A stretch of 64,000 nt of DNA. It comes from Pseudomonadota bacterium. Lineage in GTDB: Bacteria > Pseudomonadota > Gammaproteobacteria > Legionellales > Legionellaceae. How positions within the stretch are numbered: position 1 is the stretch's first letter; each line of letters starts with the position of its first letter. The notes below the pieces were generated by a model. The model was not told the origin of the DNA. It worked only from the letters and a program-made list of their open reading frames with translations, and made no database searches. The position numbers and the translations under genes were made by a program. Where the stretch lies: assembly GCA_020051095.1 (NCBI GenBank), contig JAGVJN010000044.1:1-64000 (forward strand), read 5' to 3'. Positions 17,876 to 25,846 of the stretch are shown here, in pieces.

Positions 17876-18784
17876 TTAAATAGTAGAGACAAGGTTACTG
17901 TCTGACAATTTTGAGGTTTCAGTGTGTGTGCTTTCAACCTCTGGTAGTTTCAGTGATACGTTGGTTAGCGTTGTATAGAGACTTTGCCAAACCTCTTCAG
18001 ATTTTTGTCCTGATAATAGTTGACGGAATCCATTTAATTTCTCAATGATTTGATTAACGCGCTCTTTGCGAGTTAGAGACGTATTTTGAATGATTGTATT
18101 TGCACTGTTTAAGAAATCTTCAAATTCAACTAAATTTACCGCACCTTGTCTTTTAAATCTTCCTAATGAAAAAAATGACAACAAATCATATTGGCTATTG
18201 GCATGTTTACGATAGTCACCAATTTTTGCGGAAGCATCACAAACAATGGTTAAAAAATCAATTTCATCTTGGTTACCTTGAATTTTTTTAATATGAGAGA
18301 AGTAAGTGAGACTTTTAGCGATAGCTTCTTTACCCTTACAACCAGATTCCCATATTTCATCGGATAGTGTTTGCTTAAGATACGCTTCAGCAATTGAAAT
18401 TCTAAGGTTATCTTCGATATCAATTTTATCAAGCTCTGTAACCAGTGCATTAAGCAGGACAAATCGCCAGCTTTTATTAAGGCCAGTGCGCCATTTTACA
18501 AATGTTTGTGATTCCAGGGTTTCTTGTATATATGAAATGATTGGGAGAATAGGCCAGGCTAATTTTATGTTAATCATGGATGGGGAGGATATTTTGTCTA
18601 TGAGTAATACTGCCTTTGTTGGATCTAGTTCTTTAGATTTGCAGTAATTTTGAACAATCACAAGAACGGCCGGACTAATTTTGGCGAGCGCTTTTTTTAC
18701 CGCTCCATCTGTTATCGAAATTTGTAATGTAGATAACATTGTCTCAGCTTGATCTTCTAAGCTACTATCAATTTTCTTTTGCAT
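17876..18784 (-). CDS. Orphan helical protein
   Basis: I do not recognise this 302-aa protein. It is predicted almost entirely alpha-helical and soluble, with no signal peptide or membrane segment, and ends in a Ser/Thr/Glu-rich tail (about 275-302). That kind of tail, together with monocistronic placement and lack of any family motif, is compatible with a translocated effector, but nothing proves it. The ATG at 18784 opens MQKKIDSSLEDQAE. The gap to ETF-QO is 41 bp on the same strand, so readthrough is possible. Confidence 0.65.
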   Translation of the reverse strand: MQKKIDSSLEDQAETMLSTLQISITDGAVKKALAKISPAVLVIVQNYCKSKELDPTKAVLLIDKISSPSMINIKLAWPILPIISYIQETLESQTFVKWRTGLNKSWRFVLLNALVTELDKIDIEDNLRISIAEAYLKQTLSDEIWESGCKGKEAIAKSLTYFSHIKKIQGNQDEIDFLTIVCDASAKIGDYRKHANSQYDLLSFFSLGRFKRQGAVNLVEFEDFLNSANTIIQNTSLTRKERVNQIIEKLNGFRQLLSGQKSEEVWQSLYTTLTNVSLKLPEVESTHTETSKLSDSNLVSTI

Positions 18785-18907
18785 ACAACCATCCTTTGTT
18801 TCCTTTGAAAATCATGTGGCGATCACACTTGTTGATATTATGGAAAACAAGAACAAAGTGCAATCATTTTTTTGTGTATTTTAGAAATTAACCACGATGA
18901 ATGTTCA

Positions 18908-19903
18908 CTAATCATCTGTTGTTGGCAATAGATGACGGTAGATTACGCCTGTGAATTGGGCGTTGCGGACAATGATGAGTGGATTGAATTGATAGAATCT
19001 AAGGTCTAACTTAAAATGTTTACTTAATAAGTTGAGCGGCTCTTTCACCATGGTCTGTATTTGCGGGATCGTCTGCATCAGCTGGTGTTGAATATCAGGA
19101 TGGCTAATTAATTGGTAGGGCAATAATACAGAATCATCCTCCGTCATGCGCAAAGGCGAAGATAGGGAGGTTATCGTTAAATTGGTGTGGTCATTTCGAG
19201 GTATTGAATTAACATCCGATGTTTCTAATAGGCGGCATTTAAAGGATAGAGCAAGGGATTGAAGTTTCTGGTTGATGTCTTCACTTTCTGCACACGAAAG
19301 TTCATGATGATAAGATAAATAGTTCCCATTGCTATCTTGTAGGTAAAACGGATCACTGCTCGCAAAATAACTGTTATTAGGGTGGATGCAGGGTAGGGCA
19401 TTCGCATAATAATGGTGCTTTAACTGCTTTCGCCATAACCAGGGATGGATGGGTATGCATGTGTTGCAATGTGACGGTTTTACGCCATAGCAAAGTATTT
19501 TTCCCTGAAACCCAGGCATGTATTGTAACGCTTCTCTAATAGAAAACTGGCTGGGCAAAGGAGAATGGTGCTTGCGGATAAATTGTCGATTAGCCAGTTG
19601 TTGCAAAAACAACAACTGCTCAGATGGATTAACGGCTGCGTTCGATTTGAGTGATATCATTCCAGTTAGTTTTGCATAATGCATGACATGTTGGTCATAG
19701 GCTTCATTCATCACTTTTAAAATAATATTATGATACGCTTCATCCAATTGGTTTGAGGGAGGATTAGCCAATAGGGGGAAATTTTCCATAATTGAATCAA
19801 TAATTTGTTGCATTTGTTTTTGCAACACGCCAATGCCCATCTCCATCAATAAGAATCGACAATAGTCACTGATAGCTTGATGGTTTGTAACAGTCATATT
19901 CAT
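18908..19903 (-). CDS. Fur-regulated protein, faint IucA/IucC resemblance
   Basis: A 331-aa protein without a clear family match by eye. The segment IPIHPWLWRKQL resembles the PxHPWQ motif of NIS siderophore synthetases (IucA/IucC), and the C-terminal NPLIIVRNAQFTGVIYRH resembles their FhuF-like end, but the protein is only a little over half their length and several expected motifs are not evident. It starts MNMTV with AAGGA 7 nt upstream. Its promoter contains a 21-bp perfect palindrome matching the Fur box, so repression by iron is likely. It could be a shortened synthetase or an unrelated iron-starvation protein. Confidence 0.65.
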   Translation of the reverse strand: MNMTVTNHQAISDYCRFLLMEMGIGVLQKQMQQIIDSIMENFPLLANPPSNQLDEAYHNIILKVMNEAYDQHVMHYAKLTGMISLKSNAAVNPSEQLLFLQQLANRQFIRKHHSPLPSQFSIREALQYMPGFQGKILCYGVKPSHCNTCIPIHPWLWRKQLKHHYYANALPCIHPNNSYFASSDPFYLQDSNGNYLSYHHELSCAESEDINQKLQSLALSFKCRLLETSDVNSIPRNDHTNLTITSLSSPLRMTEDDSVLLPYQLISHPDIQHQLMQTIPQIQTMVKEPLNLLSKHFKLDLRFYQFNPLIIVRNAQFTGVIYRHLLPTTDD

Positions 19904-20003
19904 GCTTGTATCCTTACAGATTTTACATAAGACACACTTAAATTAATAAGGACGACTGTCACTGCGTGTTTATGTTTAATCTGATTTAATCATTCTTTTA
20001 TTT

Positions 20004-20033
20004 AATATAAATGATAATCATTATCATTTGCAA
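20004..20033 (-). promoter_or_regulatory. Fur-box-containing promoter
   Basis: A perfect 10+1+10 inverted repeat lies at 20009-20029 with half-site AAATGATAAT. It matches 16 of 19 positions of the classical Fur consensus. On the minus strand it sits in the spacer between TTGCAA (20028-20033) and TATATT (20004-20009), 18 bp apart, so Fur-Fe(II) would occlude RNA polymerase. The controlled gene is the one starting at 19903. Confidence 0.85.
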
Positions 20034-20085
20034 TATTTTTTATGAAATTAATTAGTTGTTAGATAGGCTGAATGGAAAAAATTTG

Positions 20086-20096
20086 TCTACACTAAC
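20086..20096 (+). promoter_or_regulatory. Possible RpoS-type promoter of the VOC-domain gene
   Basis: TCTACACTAA resembles the sigma-S extended -10 (KCTAYACTTAA), about 25-30 nt before the plausible transcript leader of the gene starting at 20121. No recognisable -35 box is present. It lies nearly 60 bp from the Fur box, so direct iron control of this side is less certain. Confidence 0.4.
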
Positions 20097-20120
20097 AATA
20101 ACTACGAATAAGAGGATGAC

Positions 20121-21383
20121 ATGATGATAGATAAATTTACTTATCAACCAAAAGGGGATAAAAAAAACTCGGACTATTTTGAAGAATATCGCATGAAAAT
20201 TTATGAAAGACGTGAGAAAACAGGTCTTGAACAACTTTTTGGTGATATGAAGGGTGTTGTTGTCCAGGTACAAACAGGCGATGCATTAGACTATATCAAG
20301 GAATTATATTCCATGATGCCTTATCGGTTCGCTAAAGGTTATATCAATAATACACATAAAATATATATCCTGACTAATACATCAAACTCCCCCATCTTTA
20401 TTGTCATGGAACCCCTTGATCCCAACTTTAAGGACGATATCACGCGTTTAAATAAAATGTATCCTAATTCGAGAGAGAAATTTAACGCACGCTATGTTGG
20501 GGAGATATATCATAGCGACAACATTGACGAAACCAGAAGCATTTTAGAAAGTCAAGATTTTAATTTTCATAACCAAGATATGACAGAAAATAAGTTTTAT
20601 TGTAATAAAAATATATTATTCACGCGTCTTTCAGATTTTACTTATAACTGTTTAGGTTATACCAAAAACTCGATGGAGGATTTTGATAGCCTTGAATTGG
20701 GTCAACCATTCCAGTTAACAAAGACTCAGCTTTCCGAGTTGGATAAAGTGGCACAATTTGCATCGGATAATGGGTTAGATAAACTCATGTTGGGTATTGA
20801 TCACATGGCGACAAGGATCCTCGCTGGCGAACGAGAAGATGCTATTCTAGAGTTTTTATGCTTATCCAATTATTATTTTTGGGGAGCCTATAATATATCG
20901 GATATGAATTCATCGACGAATGTGAATCGTATTCCTCATGGAAAAGATATTAGATCGCCTGCTAAGGTGTTTACTGCAAATAATACCCCGTTCATGGTAA
21001 ACTCGTTCGAAAATTTACCCATGCCTACTGAAAACTTTGTTCGTAATTATGGGCGTCGAATGCACCATATTGCGATTGAAATAAGGGATGGTGATCATTC
21101 GTCAGGACAGAAAAACATTGATTATGTTGTTAATAAAATTAAGACAGAACGACATGTCGGTTTTTTGGCGCAAGTTTTTGGCGAATGCAAAGATGAGCCG
21201 GATTTAAAACAGATATTTTCCAAACATTCTGCCTATTCATTGTTGATTACTGAATATGTTGAACGATGCCATCATTTTGATGGGTTTTTTACGAAAGCAA
21301 ATGTTGCTGCCTTAACCGAAGCGGCTAGTTTAGATGAAGAAGTGAAAGCTAGTCATGAGAAAAATCCAGTTATCGGCGATTAG
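20121..21383 (+). CDS. VOC-superfamily dioxygenase-like protein related to 4-hydroxyphenylpyruvate dioxygenase
   Basis: A 420-aa protein whose second half looks like the catalytic domain of HPPD. His228 (LGIDHMATR), His315 or His316 (RRMHHIAIEI) and Glu378 (LLITEYVER) form the 2-His-1-carboxylate iron site, and the closing helix FTKANVAALTEAA matches the HPPD C-terminal gate. The N-terminal 200 residues resemble a degenerate first VOC repeat. It is clearly diverged from the ordinary HPPD (legiolysin in Legionella), so the substrate is unknown. AGAGGA precedes ATG 20121; ATG 20124 is an alternative. It is divergent from the Fur-controlled gene. Confidence 0.72.
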   Translation: MMIDKFTYQPKGDKKNSDYFEEYRMKIYERREKTGLEQLFGDMKGVVVQVQTGDALDYIKELYSMMPYRFAKGYINNTHKIYILTNTSNSPIFIVMEPLDPNFKDDITRLNKMYPNSREKFNARYVGEIYHSDNIDETRSILESQDFNFHNQDMTENKFYCNKNILFTRLSDFTYNCLGYTKNSMEDFDSLELGQPFQLTKTQLSELDKVAQFASDNGLDKLMLGIDHMATRILAGEREDAILEFLCLSNYYFWGAYNISDMNSSTNVNRIPHGKDIRSPAKVFTANNTPFMVNSFENLPMPTENFVRNYGRRMHHIAIEIRDGDHSSGQKNIDYVVNKIKTERHVGFLAQVFGECKDEPDLKQIFSKHSAYSLLITEYVERCHHFDGFFTKANVAALTEAASLDEEVKASHEKNPVIGD

Positions 21384-21384
21384 A

Positions 21385-21405
21385 ACCCCTTTCTTGGAAA
21401 GGGGT
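21385..21405. terminator. Hairpin between convergent genes
   Basis: ACCCCTTT/AAAGGGGT form an 8-bp stem with a CTTGG loop two bases after the VOC gene stop. No clear U-tract follows on either strand, so it may be a weak or Rho-assisted terminator. Confidence 0.45.
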
Positions 21406-21441
21406 AAATGCTTGATGCGCTAATTAAAGGTAGTTTGACAT

Positions 21442-22773
21442 TTAAAAAGAGTCTGGGGACTTTTCTTCAATGAAGAACCACAAAACAATTGATGCCAACA
21501 TCATCAATGGCAATATGGATAAGGCCACTTGGTAGTCTAACGTATTGTATGGTAAATCATTAGCTTTCTCTAATGCTTTAGCCACGGTGCTGGAGTGCTG
21601 TAATTTAAAGCTGGTATCCAGTAGATAACCAACTAAAGGCTGACCTAAGGCTCCCCCGACCATATTGGCCATATTCATAAAGCCAAGTGCTGAGCCAGCC
21701 ATTTTTTTGCTATGAATCAATGCCATTAATGTAAATGAAGGCAGAAAGAAACTTGAAAATAAACCTAGCGCAAAGGTTAAATAATAATACATATTGATGG
21801 AAAGCGTATTAACATAAATGATGATGAACATGCAGAAAAATGAGACTATCGATGATAAAAGCATCACAAATTTATGAGAACTCAACATGCGAACAAGTAT
21901 TCCACTTAATGGCGCACCAAACACCCATCCAAAAAAGAGCATAGAATTCAACTCTGCGGCTGTCGTTTTAGATAAACCATAAACACTTTGAAAAAAAGGA
22001 ACGCCCCATAGCCCACCAAAAATGGAAGTTGTTGCAAACATTAATCCGCCGTAGATGGCAATCCACCAGCTTTGTTTATGCGTTAATACTAATTTTAACC
22101 CTTCCAATAAATTGGAGTTTGTCGTAGCCGAATTCTCATCTAATTTTTCATTGGCACTAAAAGAGCGAGAAAGCGTTGGTGAATGACGCACGAACAATAC
22201 AATAAGAGCCGCTAAAAACAGGCCAATAATCGCAAGCGTTGCCATTGCTTGGCGCCAACCGACATTCTCAACAAGATGCGCTAATGGTGCTTGACCAAAA
22301 ATACTGCCTGACATCCCGATAGTGACCATAAACCCCACTAACAGGGAAAACTGCTTTGGGGTAAACCAATTAGTCGCAATTTTCATGGTGCATACAGCAG
22401 CAAACGCAGCCCCAAAGCCGATAAAAAATCGTCCTGCACCGATAAATATAATACTCGGTGCTATCGCAAATAAAAAACAACCGGCAACGCAGGAAAGTGT
22501 TGCGCCGGTTAGTAAATAGCGGACGTTGTAGTTATCGACAAGGACGCCGACAGGCATTTGCATCGGGGCATAGGCATAAAAAAAGAAGGCAATAGCAGAA
22601 CCTAATACTGCGCCGTGAATGCCAAATTCATTGATTAAATTATCAGACATGACGCCAGGGGACACTTGAATTAAGTTTTCATAAAAATAGAAAGAGCAGC
22701 CTAGAAGCCAAATAAACCAAGGATAAAATCTTGATGCGCTATGAACAGAAGGAGTGCTAGTAGAAGTATGCAT
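21442..22773 (-). CDS. MFS transporter
   Basis: A 443-aa, 12-helix major-facilitator permease. The N-terminal half has the loop-2 motif GVLVDNYNVRYLL (a variant of GxLaDrxGrr) and RFFIGFGAAFAAV in helix 4, both typical of the family. Legionella has an expanded set of such permeases (Pht group) for amino acids and nucleosides, and this sequence has the same general look, but the substrate cannot be read from sequence. A short acidic loop near residue 205 separates the two six-helix halves. Monocistronic. Confidence 0.87.
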   Translation of the reverse strand: MHTSTSTPSVHSASRFYPWFIWLLGCSFYFYENLIQVSPGVMSDNLINEFGIHGAVLGSAIAFFFYAYAPMQMPVGVLVDNYNVRYLLTGATLSCVAGCFLFAIAPSIIFIGAGRFFIGFGAAFAAVCTMKIATNWFTPKQFSLLVGFMVTIGMSGSIFGQAPLAHLVENVGWRQAMATLAIIGLFLAALIVLFVRHSPTLSRSFSANEKLDENSATTNSNLLEGLKLVLTHKQSWWIAIYGGLMFATTSIFGGLWGVPFFQSVYGLSKTTAAELNSMLFFGWVFGAPLSGILVRMLSSHKFVMLLSSIVSFFCMFIIIYVNTLSINMYYYLTFALGLFSSFFLPSFTLMALIHSKKMAGSALGFMNMANMVGGALGQPLVGYLLDTSFKLQHSSTVAKALEKANDLPYNTLDYQVALSILPLMMLASIVLWFFIEEKSPDSF

Positions 22774-22844
22774 AGACGATTGCCCTGATTATTAATAAAA
22801 TTAAATACAGTGCAATCAATTATAAAACACTTTTATCACTCTGG

Positions 22845-24422
22845 TCAAAAAGAATCTGCAGTAGCATGGTTCCAATCTCTAAAATATGAAGGAATCTCTT
22901 TACCTTCGAGTAATTGGCGGTACGCTAATTGAGGAAATAACTCTGAATAATTCATTGCCCGCATATCGTCACGACGGTAATAGATAAACTCAGGTCTTAG
23001 TTTATCAGGATGATCAATACCAATTGCTCCAGTTAACTCGAGAAACGATTTTACCGTTTCTTTATGGTAATTATAAGTATGAAATCGCTTTTCATTGGGT
23101 ACTAATGCTTCATTTCGTGAAGCATCCTGGGTGGCCACGCCGGTGGGACATTCATTCGTATTGCATTTACGAGCTTGAATGCAGCCAACGGTAAACATCA
23201 TCGCTCGAGCAGAGTTGCACATATCAGCGCCAATGGCGATTTTGTGCATCATGTCAAAGCCGGTTGCAATTTTGCCACTTGAGATAATGCGAATTTTATC
23301 GCGCAAACCACAACCCAAAAGCGTGTTATGAACAAAGGGAAGTGCTTCGTTGATTGGCATACCTAGTCGATTGCTGAACTCAACAGGTGCCGCACCCGTA
23401 CCTCCTTCAGCGCCATCGACCGTTATAAAATCGGGCAGGACATTGGTTTCCAACATGGCCTTGCAAATACTAAAAAACTCGCGTTTGATGCCAATGCAAA
23501 GTTTAAAACCGATGGGTTTTCCTCCTGAAAGTTCTCTTAAATGCGTAATGAAAGTCATTAACTCTCTTGGATTTGAGAACGTGTTGTGGGTTGGGGGTGA
23601 AAAACAATCCTCGTCTTCAGGAATTCCTCTGATTTCGGCAATTTCTGGTGATATTTTAGCGGCAGGTAAAAGGCCGCCATGGGAAGGTTTGGCGCCTTGT
23701 GAGATTTTGATTTCAATCATTTTAACAACATCGAGATTGGCTTTTTGTTCAAATAGCTCGGGATTAAAGGTTCCATCGGGGTTGCGGAAACCAAAATAGG
23801 CGGTGCCAAGTTGTAATATGATATCGCCACCGCGTTTTAAATGGTATGGGCTTAAGCCTCCTTCACCGGTATTGTGGGCAAAATTCCCCATTTTTGCGCC
23901 CCAGTTTAACGCTTCAATTGCGTTATGTCCCAGCGCACCATAACTCATCGCAGATATATTTAATCGTGAGGCGTGGTATGGCTTTTTACACGCATCGCCC
24001 CCAACCCAAATTCGCTCGGATTCTGGATCGACGATTTTAGGTGATAACGAATGATGCGCATATTCATAGCCAGGCTGGTAAAGATCTAATTGTGTACCAA
24101 AAGGGAGTGTATCGTTAACTAACTTTGCTCGCTGATAAACTAAGGATCGGGTTTCACGATTAAACGGTTGTTCGCTTTGATTTGTAGCGACAAAGTATTG
24201 CTGCATTTCGGGGCGTATGGATTCGAGTATATAGCGCATATGCCCAATTACGGGATAATTTCTAAGAATATTATGGGATGAAATATAGAGATCATACAAT
24301 CCAATCAGAATGTAAGGAACCACTATAAACAATAGTATGTGGGCGTGTGGCCAAATATATCCCACGCCAAAACTAATGAATAATCCGAGCGCTGAAATAA
24401 AAAAGAAGATTTTTTTAGCCAT
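22845..24422 (-). CDS. Membrane-anchored FMN-binding glutamate-synthase-domain protein
   Basis: A 525-aa protein with two N-terminal membrane helices (about 5-45) followed by the FMN/iron-sulphur domain of glutamate synthase: NISAMSYGALG, GEGGLSPYH, QGAKPSHGGLLP, TVDGAEGGTGAAP, and the cysteine cluster CIQARKCNTNECPTG that holds a 3Fe-4S centre in GltB. It lacks the glutaminase domain, so it is not a complete glutamate synthase. Such stand-alone proteins are common and their physiological reaction is undefined. Monocistronic, reading away from the MFS gene's upstream side. Confidence 0.88.
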   Translation of the reverse strand: MAKKIFFFISALGLFISFGVGYIWPHAHILLFIVVPYILIGLYDLYISSHNILRNYPVIGHMRYILESIRPEMQQYFVATNQSEQPFNRETRSLVYQRAKLVNDTLPFGTQLDLYQPGYEYAHHSLSPKIVDPESERIWVGGDACKKPYHASRLNISAMSYGALGHNAIEALNWGAKMGNFAHNTGEGGLSPYHLKRGGDIILQLGTAYFGFRNPDGTFNPELFEQKANLDVVKMIEIKISQGAKPSHGGLLPAAKISPEIAEIRGIPEDEDCFSPPTHNTFSNPRELMTFITHLRELSGGKPIGFKLCIGIKREFFSICKAMLETNVLPDFITVDGAEGGTGAAPVEFSNRLGMPINEALPFVHNTLLGCGLRDKIRIISSGKIATGFDMMHKIAIGADMCNSARAMMFTVGCIQARKCNTNECPTGVATQDASRNEALVPNEKRFHTYNYHKETVKSFLELTGAIGIDHPDKLRPEFIYYRRDDMRAMNYSELFPQLAYRQLLEGKEIPSYFRDWNHATADSF

Positions 24423-24513
24423 GATATCCCTATTACTTTTTTAGTATTTGATTAATTTTAATTTAGCACAGTTCGACACAATGAGGGTAATTACCTTTGT
24501 TAGAAAATCATAA

Positions 24514-24555
24514 ATAACGTCCCGAAATGCCAAATTATTGGCTAGGGGACGTTAT
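24514..24555 (-). terminator. Nested hairpin terminator after the outer-membrane protein gene
   Basis: ATAACGTCCC/GGGACGTTAT form a 10-bp outer stem enclosing a second hairpin GCCAA-ATTA-TTGGC. On the minus strand it is followed by TTATGATTTTC, consistent with termination of the gene ending at 24583. Confidence 0.55.
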
Positions 24556-24582
24556 AGAAATTAGACGATCACGGGTATTTGT

Positions 24583-25362
24583 TTAAGAGCAGATATAAGT
24601 CAAGCTAAATTGTAATACATGCGTATACAATCGCGCTAGCCGCAATCCTTCGTCATATGGTTGACCACCGATGCTATCAAGATTGCTTTTACCCCAATCG
24701 GCAAATTGATAGCCAATGCCGCCATGCCAATTTTGGTTAAATGCTGCTTCTAAACCGCCACCGAGGGTGTAGGCAAATGCAGCTGTGGTGGTGTTGGAGC
24801 GGAAGGTTGGCATTTGTGGTATCTGGGTTTCCTTATATTGATGCGAGGAATTCATTCCCAGACCAAAAGAACCCATAATATAAGGCATGAAAGTTTGATT
24901 TTGGGCACCGAACAACAGCATGCCTTTTAATCCAACACGGCCATGGGTAATACGATATGAGTATGTATAGGGTTGCACTGTTGCACTGGGTGATGGTATG
25001 ACTGTCCCTTGCAATTTGGCTTGTGACGATCCGGCCGCTGCGATTCCGAAACGGCCTGTCATATAATTTGTTAAAATATGTTGTAAAGCAAAATATAATT
25101 CGCCTTCACCGAGTGTGTTCCATTTTTTATTGGCAATGTAATTGTTGAAAAGCGGAATCGGGGTGCTGGTGCTATATTGCATCTGCGTATCACCCGCTTT
25201 TGTCCAGCCAGGACCACCACTAACCGTAATTACTTTTGTCCAGACAATGGGAAATTCATCGTTTGGTCCAATTAGGCCATCGTCACAAGCTAAACATCCA
25301 GCTTGAGTGCTACTGGCAAATAACAAAGATAAAATGGATGAGGTTACTAATTTACGAATCAT
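24583..25362 (-). CDS. Outer-membrane beta-barrel protein
   Basis: A 259-aa exported protein. The signal peptide MIRKLVTSSILSLLFASS is probably cut after TQA near residue 21. The mature part alternates short amphipathic strands and Gly/aromatic turns (GRVGLKGMLLFGAQN, PYIMGSFGLGMNS, YTLGGGLEAAFNQNWHGGIGYQ), as in the eight-stranded outer-membrane family seen in several copies in Legionella. Two Cys (GCLAC) follow the cleavage site, but not in a lipobox position. The last residues (SLTYICS) lack the usual terminal Phe. Function unknown; probably a surface or porin-like protein. Confidence 0.75.
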   Translation of the reverse strand: MIRKLVTSSILSLLFASSTQAGCLACDDGLIGPNDEFPIVWTKVITVSGGPGWTKAGDTQMQYSTSTPIPLFNNYIANKKWNTLGEGELYFALQHILTNYMTGRFGIAAAGSSQAKLQGTVIPSPSATVQPYTYSYRITHGRVGLKGMLLFGAQNQTFMPYIMGSFGLGMNSSHQYKETQIPQMPTFRSNTTTAAFAYTLGGGLEAAFNQNWHGGIGYQFADWGKSNLDSIGGQPYDEGLRLARLYTHVLQFSLTYICS

Positions 25363-25422
25363 GAAAATCCCTTTTTATAAATATTATGTTATCTTACCCA
25401 AAGCGCACTGATATGACAATAT

Positions 25423-25431
25423 TGCTATAAT
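25423..25431 (+). promoter_or_regulatory. Extended -10 promoter of the small secreted protein gene
   Basis: TGCTATAAT: a perfect TATAAT (25426-25431) preceded by TG one base upstream. No clear -35 is present. It leaves a leader of about 23 nt before the ATG at 25461. Confidence 0.65.
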
Positions 25432-25460
25432 AAATTTACAAACCGGAAAAAGGATAGGTT

Positions 25461-25691
25461 ATGAAAGGGTTTCTCGTTATGCTGAGTTTAGTACTGTCAG
25501 CCAATTGTTATGCACAGGAAAGGCCCACGCGCTTAATTGGTCAACAATATAACAATGTGCCAGACTGTATCAAATGGCGGTCAACAGATTGTCTCAATGT
25601 GATTTGTATGAATTCTCCCGATAGAAATTGCGAGGAGAAATGCAAAGCGGATATAGAGAAAGTCTGTAAACAAGAGTTTGGTAAATTCTAG
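25461..25691 (+). CDS. Small cysteine-rich exported protein
   Basis: A 76-aa protein I do not recognise. The signal peptide MKGFLVMLSLVLSANCYAQ would be cut after CYA (residue 18), leaving a mature chain of about 58 residues with six Cys spaced C-x7-C-x4-C-x7-C-x3-C-x7-C, well suited to disulphides in the periplasm or outside. A good AAAGGA ribosome-binding site and a perfect extended -10 box show that it is a real gene despite its size. It is alone between the outer-membrane protein gene and the flagellar operon. Confidence 0.7.
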   Translation: MKGFLVMLSLVLSANCYAQERPTRLIGQQYNNVPDCIKWRSTDCLNVICMNSPDRNCEEKCKADIEKVCKQEFGKF

Positions 25692-25788
25692 AAGTCGATG
25701 TCTAGCTGAAATCTTCCTAACCCTTGCAAAGTGACGACCGTTTGTTAGTCCCATAGAACATTATAATCAAACCAAAGGGTATGTAATT

Positions 25789-25804
25789 TGGCACAAAGCT
25801 TGCA
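25789..25804 (+). promoter_or_regulatory. Sigma-54 (RpoN) promoter of the flagellar operon
   Basis: TGGCAC-N5-TTGCA matches the -24/-12 consensus exactly, with GG at 25790-25791 and GC at 25802-25803. It lies 42 bp before the fliM start codon. In Legionella and Pseudomonas such promoters are driven by RpoN with the activator FleQ, which makes this a class II flagellar operon. Confidence 0.88.
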
Positions 25805-25846
25805 TGACTATCACTATCTCAATTATCTTGCAGGCAAAAAAGGTTT

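Noticed and set aside
23350-23799. 149-codon open frame on the plus strand
   Set aside because: Antisense to the conserved FMN-binding domain of the glutamate-synthase-like gene.
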